Source of the DNA: Stenotrophomonas maltophilia
GTDB taxonomy: Bacteria; Pseudomonadota; Gammaproteobacteria; Xanthomonadales; Xanthomonadaceae
Assembly (NCBI RefSeq): GCF_002799245.1
Contig: NZ_NEQV01000009.1
Location: 1 to 64,000, forward strand
Direction of reading: 5' to 3'
DNA: 64,000 bases
Under the pieces are notes generated by a model. The model was given only the letters and a program-made list of their open reading frames with translations, was not told the DNA's origin and made no database searches. Position 1 is the stretch's first letter; every line of letters starts with the position of its first letter. Positions 34,701-44,438 of the stretch are shown here, in pieces. A program made the translations under genes and the position numbers.

Positions 34701-34998
34701 CCGGCTGGAAGAACACCTTGACCACGCCCATGCCGGCCAGCGACTGAGATTCGATATGCGCGATGTCGTTGACGGTGGTGCTGAGCGCACGCTCGTACGG
34801 CGAGATTACCCGCCCGGCCATCGCGTCCGGAGACAGACCGGTGTACTGCCAGACCACGGCAATGACCGGGATGCCGATATCGGGAAACACATCCGTGGGG
34901 GTGCGCAGCGCGCTGAGCGGACCGACGATGCAGATGAAAATGGCCATCACCACGAAGGTGTAAGGCTTGTTGAGCGCGGTCCTGACCAACCCGAGCAT
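31780..34998 (-). CDS. RND efflux permease (HAE-1/multidrug-type or close relative)
   Basis: The 1072-residue proton-driven permease has 12 transmembrane helices and two large periplasmic loops. GLALAVGILVDDATVTIENV in TM4 carries the paired aspartates needed for proton relay in HAE-type pumps. The N-terminal PTDVFPDIGIPVIAVVWQYTGLSP is typical. Phenylalanine-rich drug-pocket residues are not clear by eye, so the substrate is open. It is the first gene of a permease-adaptor-channel operon, an order different from the usual adaptor-permease-channel. A shared palindrome lies 88 bases upstream. Confidence 0.93.
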   Translation of the reverse strand: MLGLVRTALNKPYTFVVMAIFICIVGPLSALRTPTDVFPDIGIPVIAVVWQYTGLSPDAMAGRVISPYERALSTTVNDIAHIESQSLAGMGVVKVFFQPGVDIRTANAQITAISQTMVKQMPAGMTPPLILNYSASTVPVLQMAFSSPTLGESQIRDLAQNTVRPPLTSIPGLAIPAPYGGKQRQITLDLDPQAMAAKGLSAQDVGNALAAQNQITPVGTAKLGSNEFTVLLNNSPSEIEALNDLPIRTVNGAVVTIGQVAHVRDGSPPQTNIVRVNGGHSVLMAALKNGDASTLTLVSRIRAMLPQIGESLPPSLKISLLGDASTFVRESISSVAREGVIAALLTSVMILVFLGSWRSTVIIAASIPLAVLSAIALLSAAGQTLNVMTLGGLALAVGILVDDATVTIENVNWHLEQGKGVREAILDGAAQIVGPAFVSLLCICIVFVPMFLLDGIAGYLFRPMALAVIFAMASSFVLSRTLVPTMALYLLRPHRVEGGVGHHPEDAFLNHHDGDHPQPRRARLTATLVRWQQRFEAGFSATRDRYHALLGLALANRRRFLIGFMACVLVSFALLPTLGQDFFPATEASALSLHVRLPLGTRIEETAAAFDRIEARIRQELPPSEIDAIVDNLGLPMTGINMAYSASGTIGPQDGDIQVSLKPGHGDAAEYEKRLREVLPATFPGTSFAFLPADTSSQILNFGSPAPLDVRIAGPDAAGNRAYAQELQRRLRHVPGLVDLRLQQPDGYPTLKVDVDRLRANGLGITERDVTNSMVASLAGSGQVAPTFWLSPKNGISYSVVAATPQYRMDSLAALQALPVTGSSGTPQVLGGLADIQRGSSSAVVTHYNVQPTLDLYASVQGRDLGAVAADVQKVIDGMAGQRPRGTEVGLHGQIDALHVAFTGLGYGLLAAIVLIYLLIVINFQSWTDPFVIITALPAGLAGVVWMLFLTHTTLSVPALTGAILCMGVATANSILVVSFCRERLAEHGDAAKAALEAGFTRFRPVCMTALAMILGMLPTALSTEQNAPLGRAVIGGLLLATCATLLFVPVVFALAHSRKIRTAPAGEPLHV

Positions 34999-35085
34999 GC
35001 GGCTCTCCAGCAATGCACTGCCCACCGCGGGCAGCGCAGGCCCGCAAGTATCGGCGCTGCCAGCTAAAACAAGGCTGTGCCGCAG

Positions 35086-35101
35086 ATGAAACATGTTTCA
35101 T
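35086..35101. promoter_or_regulatory. Palindromic operator upstream of the RND operon
   Basis: ATGAAACATGTTTCAT is a perfect 16-bp palindrome, 88 bases before the permease start. A near copy stands before the response-regulator gene (37660-37675), which suggests that regulator binds both. Confidence 0.65.
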
Positions 35102-35308
35102 GAAAGGGGTGGGCTCGGCAGGGCTGCGCCCTGCACCCGCCGAGGCCTTCAAGCCACAGCAATGGCAACAACCGAAGCAAAATCAGCTTCCTGGGGATGG
35201 CGAGGCGGTCCTGCCCAGCCACACCGCCCCACCCCCGACAGTTTCCCGGTCGCCAGTAGAGCCACGCCATGCGTGGATGAAATCCATCAGATATCGAAAA
35301 TCAAGAAT

Positions 35309-35347
35309 GGGGTCAGAGCCCGTTGCGCAGCAACGGGATCCGACCCC
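35309..35347. repeat. GGGGTCAGAG…ATCCGACCCC stem element, copy 1
   Basis: Outer stem GGGGTC/GACCCC, internal loop AGAG/ATCC, inner stem CCCGTTGC/GCAACGGG with loop GCA. A second copy at 57398-57435 keeps the outer strings and changes the inner stem. Confidence 0.75.
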
Positions 35348-35383
35348 AATGGATGTTCCAGCAGATCGCGGGAATCTGTCGAA

Positions 35384-35485
35384 GGCGGGGTGGGTCCGGT
35401 TGCGGGGGTGTCCGCGGCATGGATGCCGCGGCCAAGCCCCCATGGACGGGTTTACGGCGTCCCCCGCAACCGGACCCACCCCGCC
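35384..35485. repeat. 25-bp perfect inverted repeat with nested hairpin
   Basis: Arms 35384-35408 and 35461-35485 are perfect reverse complements over 25 bases. The 52-base interior holds CCGCGGCAT-GG-ATGCCGCGG (35412-35431) and an unpaired tail. No open reading frame or transposase is linked. Confidence 0.85.
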
Positions 35486-35562
35486 TCCCCGCAGGAGACC
35501 CCGTTTTTGACGTTGACGTTGCTTCGGCAGGTGCAGGGCTGCAAGCCCTGCCGAACAATCCC

Positions 35563-36948
35563 CTACAGCACCTGCGGCCGGCACAGCAGGCTGAAACGGG
35601 CGCCACCCAGCGTGGACCGCGCCACCTTCAGGCGGAACCCGTGCAGGCCGGCGATGGCTGCCACGATCGACAGGCCCAGTCCGAATCCTCCGCCCTTGCT
35701 TGCCTCCGCGCGATGGAAACGCTGGAACACCAGGCTGCGTTCGGCTTCGGGAATGCCAGGCCCCGAATCCTCCACCACGATGCAGGTGGCGCCCTCCTCC
35801 ACCAGGGCCGACAGCTGCACACGGCCCCCTTCCGGCGCGAACCGGATCGCATTGTCGAGCAGGTTGCCGATCGCCTCGAACAACAGGCCGCGGTCGCCCA
35901 CCACGCCCGGCAGGCCAGCGGCCAGATCCAGCTGCAGCCACTGCCCCTTCTCCTCCGCCAGCGGCGCGTAGAACGCGTGGATTTCCTGCAGCAATGCTTC
36001 CGGCGCCAGCGTATCGAACCCGGAACGACGCTGGTGATCTTCCAGCTCGGAGATCCGCAACAGCGCGCGGAAACGCGCCATCAGTGTGTCGGTTTCTTCC
36101 AGCACCTGCTCCAGCGGCAGCGCCTGCGGATCATCGTCCTGCACCTGCTGACGCAGGCGGTACAGCTGCGCGCGCACGCGTGTCAGCGGTGTACGCAGGT
36201 CATGGGCGATGTTGTCGCACACACCTTTGACCTCGGTCATCAACTGCTCGATGCGGTCCAGCATGGCGTTGACGATGGCCGCCAGCATGTCCAGCTCGTC
36301 GCGGCGGTTGGCCAACGGCAGGCGCTGGCCCAGGTCGCCTGCGACGATGCGGGCAGTGGCCTGCTCAATGGCCTGGATGCGGCGCAATGGCCGCCGTCGC
36401 AGCAGATGCCAGCCAAGCAGGCCCGGCAACAGGGTCAGCGACACGCCCCACAGCAAGGCGTCAAGGATCAGGTGATTGACCTCATTCAAGGGTCCGCTGT
36501 AACGCACCAGCACCAGGATGCGGCCGTCGCGGGTCGGCATCGCCAGGCCGAAGCCGCGCTTGCCGCGTGCATTCACATCAGCGATCGGCAAGCCCGACAC
36601 CGGATGCGCGCTGCCATCGAGCGGCAGCTGCGCCGGCAGCGACTTCAGCATGCCGGCAATCGGCTGGCCATCCGGGGTGAACAACCCGTAGGCATCGATG
36701 CCATGCAGGTCGTAGCGGCGGTTCTCGCGCAGCGCTGCAGCCAGGCCATCACCGGTGAAATGCTCGAACAGGTGCGCACGTTGCAGCACCGCCGACTGTG
36801 CCAGCTCGTCCAGGTACAGCGACACCCTCCAGTACAGCACCCCCAGCAGCACGCACGACCAGGCTACGAACAGCAGGCTGTACAGGCCCAGCAGGCGGCT
36901 GCTGGACGAACGCCAGCCGTCAGACAGTTTCGCTGAGGACATAGCCAC
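35563..36948 (-). CDS. OmpR-family two-component sensor histidine kinase
   Basis: The 461-residue protein has TM1 at about 20-42, a periplasmic sensor of about 120 residues, TM2 at about 162-182 and a HAMP domain (RRPLRRIQAIEQATARIVAGDLGQRL). The HisKA box is CDNIAHDLRTPLTRVRAQLYRL, and the HATPase domain has NLLDNAIRFAP (N box), VVEDSGPGIPEAE (G1) and GFGLGLSIV (G2). All catalytic boxes are intact. It overlaps the response-regulator gene by 29 bases if it starts at 36948; ATG 36942 is an alternative. Confidence 0.93.
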   Translation of the reverse strand: MAMSSAKLSDGWRSSSSRLLGLYSLLFVAWSCVLLGVLYWRVSLYLDELAQSAVLQRAHLFEHFTGDGLAAALRENRRYDLHGIDAYGLFTPDGQPIAGMLKSLPAQLPLDGSAHPVSGLPIADVNARGKRGFGLAMPTRDGRILVLVRYSGPLNEVNHLILDALLWGVSLTLLPGLLGWHLLRRRPLRRIQAIEQATARIVAGDLGQRLPLANRRDELDMLAAIVNAMLDRIEQLMTEVKGVCDNIAHDLRTPLTRVRAQLYRLRQQVQDDDPQALPLEQVLEETDTLMARFRALLRISELEDHQRRSGFDTLAPEALLQEIHAFYAPLAEEKGQWLQLDLAAGLPGVVGDRGLLFEAIGNLLDNAIRFAPEGGRVQLSALVEEGATCIVVEDSGPGIPEAERSLVFQRFHRAEASKGGGFGLGLSIVAAIAGLHGFRLKVARSTLGGARFSLLCRPQVL

Positions 36949-37603
36949 TACCGCGCACGGTACGGATCAGCGACGGCGCGTCGGCCTGGTCCAGCTTGCG
37001 CCGCAGGCGGCCGATATGGACGTCGATCAGGTTGGTACCGGGGTCGAAGTGGTAGCCCCACACTTCCTCGAACAGCATCATCCGGGTCAGCACCTGGCCG
37101 GCGTTGCGCATCAGGTATTCCAGCAGCTTGAACTCGGTCGGCAGCAGGCTCAGGCTGCGCCCGCCACGATGGGCAGTACGCGCCAGCAGGTCCAGCTGCA
37201 GATCGCCCACGCTCAGCAGGGTCTCATTGCTGGCCGGGCGCTGGCGGCGGCGCAGCAGCACCTCCACGCGCGCGGCCATCTCGTCCGAGGCAAACGGCTT
37301 GGTCAGATAGTCATCGCCGCCAGCACGCAGGCCGCGCACCCGCTCATCGACATCCGACAGCGCACTGAGCATCAGCACCGGCGTATCGATGCCGATCCGG
37401 CGCAGGGTGGTGACGATGGCCAGGCCATCCAGCCCGGGCAGCATGCGATCCAGCGTGATCGCGTCGTAGTCGCCACTGGCCGCACGCACCAGGCCTTCGC
37501 GGCCGTCGGCCACCCAGTCCACCTGCAGGCCATGGCTGCCCAGCTCCGCCACGATCTCCTGGGCAGTGATGGCGTCATCCTCGATGGTCAATACGCGCGA
37601 CAT
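36920..37603 (-). CDS. OmpR/PhoB-family response regulator
   Basis: The 227-residue protein has a receiver domain (about 1-115): LTIEDDAITAQ acidic pocket, the phospho-aspartate in AITLDRMLPG, and the lysine in YLTKPF. The C-terminal winged helix (about 130-225) includes LLPTEFKLLEYLMRNAGQVL and HIGRLRRKLD. It is cotranscribed with the sensor kinase. The motif ATGAAACATCCTTCAT 57 bases upstream resembles the palindrome before the RND operon, so autoregulation and pump control are likely. Confidence 0.94.
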   Translation of the reverse strand: MSRVLTIEDDAITAQEIVAELGSHGLQVDWVADGREGLVRAASGDYDAITLDRMLPGLDGLAIVTTLRRIGIDTPVLMLSALSDVDERVRGLRAGGDDYLTKPFASDEMAARVEVLLRRRQRPASNETLLSVGDLQLDLLARTAHRGGRSLSLLPTEFKLLEYLMRNAGQVLTRMMLFEEVWGYHFDPGTNLIDVHIGRLRRKLDQADAPSLIRTVRGSGYVLSETV

Positions 37604-37659
37604 GGGCACCGCTGAAGTCCAGACTGGCCCATGCTCGCCAAATCGGCCGGCGCGGGCAA

Positions 37660-37675
37660 ATGAAACATCCTTCAT
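37660..37675. promoter_or_regulatory. Imperfect palindrome upstream of the response-regulator gene
   Basis: ATGAAACATCCTTCAT shares 14 of 16 bases with the perfect palindrome ATGAAACATGTTTCAT at 35086-35101. Confidence 0.55.
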
Positions 37676-37698
37676 CGAGCGCGCTGGTGCGGGCCGGT

Positions 37699-39882
37699 TC
37701 AGCCCGGTTCGCCGTCGTCACCCGGTAGCTCGGACAGCTCGCCCTGCACCTGCACGTTGTTGCGCCCCATTGCCTTGGCCCGGTAGCACTGGGCATCGGC
37801 AGCGGCTACCGCCTGGTCCACGCTCATGCCGCCCGCCAGCGGCGCGATGCCGATGCTGGCACCCACCCGCAACCGGTGCTGATCCCACGGAATCGACAGC
37901 GAGGCCAGCGTGTGCAGCAGTTCGCCACCGATACGGGCTGCACGACGCGGCGTGCAACCGGACAGGATCACCGCGAACTCGTCACCGCCCAGCCGCGCCA
38001 CCACGTCCGAATCGCGCACGCCGTGGCGCAGCACACTGGCCACTGCCCACAGCACGGCATCCCCAGCCAGGTGGCCCCAGGTGTCGTTGACCGGCTTGAA
38101 GCGGTCCAGATCGATGTACATCAGCGAGGCGGCCTGGCCAGTACGCTCGACACGGGTGATCGCCTGCTGCAGGTGCACCTCGAAACCGCGGCGGTTGCTC
38201 AGTTCGGTGAGCGGATCGATCTCCGCCAGGTGGCGGGCTTCGCGCTGGCGCGCACGCTGCTGGGTATCGTCGCGCAGCACCCAGACCGCGCCGCGCACGT
38301 GGCCTTCGTCATCGCGCAGCCAGGCACGGGTCAGGTCCACCGGCACCGTTGCCGTGCCCCAACGCAGCAGCAGGTCGGCGTGCAGGTCCACCGCATTGCT
38401 CTCCGGGTCCAGCAGTACCGACACGTCCAGTACCGAGCCGGGCGCGTACTCGGTGGTCAGCGCCAGCACGTCCTGCACCTTGTGGCCAGCCAGCGACAAT
38501 GCGCCATCGCCGGCCAGGGTACGTACCGCGGCGGCATTGGCGTAGTCGATGCGGCCATCAAGGCTGACGCTGAGCACCAGGTCGGCCACCGCATCCAGGG
38601 TGATGCGGCTGCGCTGTTCACTCTCGAACAGGCGCTGCTCACTGCTGCGCTGGGCGGTGATGTCCTGGATCTGCGACACGAAATGCAGCGGTTCGCCATG
38701 CTCGGCACGCACCAGCGACACCGACAGCCGCGCCCAGATGATGCGGCCGTCGCGGTCGAGATAGCGCTTTTCAAGGTGGTAGTGGCTGCGCCGACCGGCC
38801 AGCAGGTCCTGCACCAGGGCCAGATCGGTCTGCAGGTCATCGGGATGGGTCAGGCGCTGGAAATCGACCTGCAGCAGCTCTTCGCGCGGGTAACCCAGGA
38901 TCCGGCACAGCGCGTCGTTGACGTCCAGCCAGCGTCCGTCCAGCGAGACCAGGGCCATGCCCAGCGCAGCAGACGTGAAGGCCCCCGCAAACTTCTCCGC
39001 CGACAGCCGTGCCTCAGCGCGCGCCTGCAGGATCTCGGTGATGTCGATGGCCATGCCCACGTAGCCGATTCGCGCACCCTCGGCGCCCTCCATGCGGCTG
39101 ATCGACAGGCGTACCTGGCGTGGCAGGCCATCCTTGCGCAGCAAGGTCCACTGCCGCACGTAGGTCTGCCCGTCGGCGCGCGCACTGAGCGCTTCGAACA
39201 CGTCGGGAAGGTGGCCCTCTGCGTCGGCCAGCGGCCTCAGCCAGGCTTTCAGTTCCTCCGGATCGTGGAAGGCATCGAGCCGGCGCTGGCCGACCATCTC
39301 CGCTGCGCTGTAGCCCAGCAGGCGCTCTGCACCCGTGTTGAACAGGGTGATGATGCCATCGGTATCGGTGGCGATCACCGCAACCTCGTCGGACGCATCG
39401 ACCACGGCCTGCAGGCGTTGCCGGGTCTCGGCCGCGTCCTGCCTCGCCTGCTGCAGCTCGGTGACGTCGGCATGGGCACCGGCCATCCACAGCGGCCTGC
39501 CCTGCCCGTCCCATTCGAAGACCCGGCCACGGTCCTGGATCCAGATCCACTGGCCGTTCTTGTGGCGCATGCGCAACAGGCAGGCGTAGTTGTCGCTGCG
39601 CCCCTCGAAATGGTCGTCCAGCGCCGCATCGGACAGCGCGATGTCATCGGGATGGACCAGCTTCAGGAACGTCTTCTGGCAGATCGGTTCCAGCTCTTCC
39701 AGGCGGTAACCGACGATCTCGGCCCAGCGCGCATTGACCCGCATCTCGCCGGTCTGCACGTTCCATTCCCAGGTTCCCGCAGCGGTACCGTCGATGATCA
39801 TCGCCAGGCGGCGGCGCTCCTCCGCCAGCTCCTGCAGGCGACGTTCCAGCAGTCCATTGCCGTGGGTGCCCTGGCCCGGCAT
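37699..39882 (-). CDS. Multi-PAS diguanylate cyclase (soluble)
   Basis: The 727-residue protein has no transmembrane helix. There are four tandem PAS/PAC units (about 25-145, 150-270, 280-400 and a weaker one at 410-540), then a GGDEF domain (about 560-715) with GGDEF at 632-636 and an RDSD inhibitory site at 623-626, exactly five residues earlier. It should synthesise c-di-GMP with feedback inhibition; there is no EAL domain. PAS ligands are unknown. ATG 39882 is chosen because the upstream extension is not protein-like. Confidence 0.92.
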   Translation of the reverse strand: MPGQGTHGNGLLERRLQELAEERRRLAMIIDGTAAGTWEWNVQTGEMRVNARWAEIVGYRLEELEPICQKTFLKLVHPDDIALSDAALDDHFEGRSDNYACLLRMRHKNGQWIWIQDRGRVFEWDGQGRPLWMAGAHADVTELQQARQDAAETRQRLQAVVDASDEVAVIATDTDGIITLFNTGAERLLGYSAAEMVGQRRLDAFHDPEELKAWLRPLADAEGHLPDVFEALSARADGQTYVRQWTLLRKDGLPRQVRLSISRMEGAEGARIGYVGMAIDITEILQARAEARLSAEKFAGAFTSAALGMALVSLDGRWLDVNDALCRILGYPREELLQVDFQRLTHPDDLQTDLALVQDLLAGRRSHYHLEKRYLDRDGRIIWARLSVSLVRAEHGEPLHFVSQIQDITAQRSSEQRLFESEQRSRITLDAVADLVLSVSLDGRIDYANAAAVRTLAGDGALSLAGHKVQDVLALTTEYAPGSVLDVSVLLDPESNAVDLHADLLLRWGTATVPVDLTRAWLRDDEGHVRGAVWVLRDDTQQRARQREARHLAEIDPLTELSNRRGFEVHLQQAITRVERTGQAASLMYIDLDRFKPVNDTWGHLAGDAVLWAVASVLRHGVRDSDVVARLGGDEFAVILSGCTPRRAARIGGELLHTLASLSIPWDQHRLRVGASIGIAPLAGGMSVDQAVAAADAQCYRAKAMGRNNVQVQGELSELPGDDGEPG

Positions 39883-40089
39883 CAATCCGGTCCCCTGCCG
39901 GCACGGGCAGGCGCCGACCGCAGCGGAGCGTTGCGGCCGCCGGTACGAGCGACGGATGGTGCTGGCGTCATGGCCCTCCCCAGCGACAGCGGGGTGGCCG
40001 AACGCCCCCCTCAGGCGCAAGTGTGCGCAATCACGGGGAAAATCGACAAGTCCCCCGCCACCAATCAAGCGTGACGGGGGACACGGTCC

Positions 40090-42477
<2,388 letters not shown>

Positions 42478-42684
42478 TGCTTCAGGTCTGTGCCGCGTTA
42501 CGGGAAGACCCCATTCTGGCAATCCACGACGGAGCCGGACAAGGCATTGACAGGGGGCGAGGTTCAGCGGCGTAGCCGGATTGGACGCCGGCATCCTGGC
42601 GGAGAGAGGGCTCGGACTGGCCCGGGGCTGGGATGCCGGCGCGGGCGCACGATGGCTGGCGCGCCCTGCCGCGTGTTGCGAAGG

Positions 42685-42900
42685 TCAGCGGTAGTGGCGG
42701 GCGGCGCGCTGCATGACGATCTCGTCACGCATGCCTTCCAGGGCCATCAGGCGGACCTTGCCGACACCCTGCAGTTCCATGAACCGCTCCGTGTAGAACT
42801 CCGGCCCCAGCGCGGTGTCGGCGCGGGATTTGCTGAAGCCGTAGGGCACCACGCCCTTCTCGCCATCCTTGCTACCACCGACATAAAGAACGATTGCCAT
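42685..42900 (-). CDS. Small conserved hypothetical protein (71 aa)
   Basis: This 71-residue soluble protein (MAIVLYVGGSKDGEKGVVPYG … QRAARHYR) has no signal or membrane segment. A strong Shine-Dalgarno GGAGG lies 8 bases before ATG 42900. Its 5' region holds a 10-bp hairpin (42937-42966). The family is not recognised. Confidence 0.65.
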   Translation of the reverse strand: MAIVLYVGGSKDGEKGVVPYGFSKSRADTALGPEFYTERFMELQGVGKVRLMALEGMRDEIVMQRAARHYR

Positions 42901-43295
42901 GTGATGTATTCCTCCAAATTGCTACTGCGTACTGCACTCGATGAGCGATGCTGCGAGCTCATCGAGGGAGAGCTTACCGCGTCGAACCTGACTGGAACGT
43001 CACGAAGGCTAATGACGATCGGTTGCATGCAGATGACTGCGGGATCGCAGCAGAATGCTTACAAACCTTTAACTTTCGGCTAACGAATCCAGCGCTGTTC
43101 CTGCCAACGGCGCAGCCCCTCGTGGGTGGATTGGTTGGTCGCGGAAAGCCGGTTTCCTGTGGGCTGGCCGGCTGCTTCCTGTAGAGCCGAGCCCATGCTC
43201 GGCTGCTTTCCGGGTGGTCCGCGAAGCCGAGCGCGGGCTCGGCTCTACACGAGCAAGCGCACCACGCCACGAGCGGCTGCGCCGTTGGCTGCAAA
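42901..43295. other. Intergenic region with leader hairpin and REP pair (395 bp)
   Basis: It holds the hairpin CTCGATGAGC…GCTCATCGAG (42937-42966) in the presumed leader of the 71-aa gene. An AT-richer stretch at about 43045-43085 may hold its promoter. Two opposed GTAG palindromes lie at 43181-43248. No gene is seen. Confidence 0.65.
43181..43248. repeat. SMAG-type GTAG palindrome pair in inverted orientation
   Basis: GTAGAGCCGAGCC-CAT-GCTCGGCT (43181-43204) faces AGCCGAGC-GCG-GGCTCGGCTCTAC (43225-43248). The dimer is the common REP-doublet arrangement. Confidence 0.88.
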
Positions 43296-43748
43296 CTACG
43301 GCCACCAGCCATGCCCGAACCGGGCGAAATGATCGGCCGCCCGCTCGAACGGATTGCGCGCACTCACCCCGCCACACAGCACGTACACCGGCAGGTACAG
43401 CGGCCCCAGCACCATGTACTGATAGACGTGCGCACGCTCATGGTCATCCAGCCGGATCAGCGGCTCCACGCCCCACCCCGCCTGATGCGCATAGGTCCGG
43501 CAGGAGATGCCCAGATCGTGGCCGGTATGCAGGATCACATTGCCCAACGTGATCGCTCCGCCCGGTCCCCACGGCCAGCGGTCGAACACCAGCGCGCAGT
43601 CACGTCCGCTCCAGCGCAGTGTCGCGCCACCGAGCATGCCGGCCAGGCCGCCGATCAGGCCGAGCAGGGAGTTGGGCAACGTCCATGCCGCGCCCAGCAC
43701 CTGCAGCGCGCGCAACCAGAGTGGCCAGGGCGTCAAGGCAGTCTTCAA
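43296..43748 (-). CDS. Hypothetical protein with HExxH motif
   Basis: The protein has about 150 residues from TTG 43748, which overlaps the pspC stop. It has two hydrophobic segments and the string DDHERAHVYQYMVLGPLY. HERAH fits the zinc-peptidase HExxH pattern, but a third ligand is not evident. The start is inferred from overlap (TTGA) because no ATG fits. Function is unknown; coupling to pspC suggests a membrane or stress role. Confidence 0.6.
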   Translation of the reverse strand: MKTALTPWPLWLRALQVLGAAWTLPNSLLGLIGGLAGMLGGATLRWSGRDCALVFDRWPWGPGGAITLGNVILHTGHDLGISCRTYAHQAGWGVEPLIRLDDHERAHVYQYMVLGPLYLPVYVLCGGVSARNPFERAADHFARFGHGWWP

Positions 43749-43948
43749 TCGGCCTCGTTCGGCATCAGCAGCCACAGGATCAGGTAGACCAGGATGCCGG
43801 GGAAGGCCGCCGAGGCCAGCGACAGCAGCACGTAGACCACCCGCAGCAACGTGGCATTCCAACCGAAGCGATGGGCAATGCCGCCCATCACGCCGGCAAT
43901 CATGCGGTCGTTCAGCGAACGCGACAGCGTCTTGGGCGTGGTGTTCAT
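43745..43948 (-). CDS. PspC-domain protein
   Basis: The 67-residue protein has a PspC domain with LSRSLNDRMIAGVMGGIAHR followed by a long hydrophobic hairpin (about 33-60, LRVVYVLLSLASAAFPGILVYLILWLLM). PspC proteins take part in envelope-stress sensing. No pspA or pspB is adjacent. It is translationally coupled to the HExxH-containing gene downstream. Confidence 0.9.
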   Translation of the reverse strand: MNTTPKTLSRSLNDRMIAGVMGGIAHRFGWNATLLRVVYVLLSLASAAFPGILVYLILWLLMPNEAD

Positions 43949-44013
43949 GGCAGTGTCTCCTGGCAGCGCACAAAGGCAGTCAAGCGGGGCCCGACTCTAC
44001 ACCCGGCCCATGT

Positions 44014-44385
44014 CTACGGCGTGCGGTGGCGCAGGGCCTGCAGACGGGCGCCGAACCAGGCCGCTGCGGTCTGTTCAGGCTGCCCCGGGCAATGGATCCG
44101 GTAAGGCTTGCCGCTCATGCTGCTCTGGCTGGCGGCGCGCTCGATGAACTGCTCGGCGCTGTCCACCATGTCCTTCTTCAGCAGGTAGTCGTACTTGCGC
44201 TGCAGATGCGCGCGCGCATCGCTGCCGTCGTACCAGCTGCCATTGCGCTGGAACCGGCACTGGGAGCCATCCAGGCTGGAGATCAGCTGGGCGATCTCTC
44301 TTCGCGCCTCCGCGCTGGGTGCGGCCTGGGCAAGTGGCGCCGCCAGCAGCAGCGCGGCAAGCATCATCATGAACCGTTGCGACAT
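44014..44385 (-). CDS. DUF5329-type exported protein
   Basis: The 123-residue protein has a signal peptide (MSQRFMMMLAALLLAAPLAQA) and a mature domain (APSAEARREIAQLISSL … CRFQRNGSWYDGSDARAHLQRKYDYLL) typical of DUF5329. There are two cysteines, possibly disulfide-bonded. Three consecutive ATGs (44391, 44388, 44385) follow GGAG; the third has the best spacing. Function is unknown. Confidence 0.8.
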   Translation of the reverse strand: MSQRFMMMLAALLLAAPLAQAAPSAEARREIAQLISSLDGSQCRFQRNGSWYDGSDARAHLQRKYDYLLKKDMVDSAEQFIERAASQSSMSGKPYRIHCPGQPEQTAAAWFGARLQALRHRTP

Positions 44386-44438
44386 CATCATTCTCCAGGT
44401 GGTCGAGCAAGCTCGACTCTGCAAAGGCGAAGCAAGCC

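Larger units (their letters stand above)
34999..35562. other. Repeat-rich intergenic region between RND operon and sensor kinase (564 bp)
   Basis: No gene is supported. It contains the regulatory palindrome at 35086-35101, small hairpins (GCAGGGC…GCCCTGC near 35119-35135, CCACGC-CAT-GCGTGG 35262-35276, GCAGGGCT-GCA-AGCCCTGC 35533-35551), a GGGGTCAGAG element (35309-35347) and a 25-bp inverted repeat (35384-35485). Confidence 0.75.

Noticed and set aside
32800..35067. Long open frame antisense to the RND permease
   Set aside because: Arg/Gln/His-rich translation with no domain; the opposite strand encodes a canonical permease.
35323..36936. 537-codon frame antisense to the sensor kinase
   Set aside because: Gln/Ala-rich shadow; the kinase boxes lie on the other strand.
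37876..40074. Long open frame antisense to the PAS-GGDEF gene
   Set aside because: No recognisable protein features; the sense strand has four PAS units and GGDEF.
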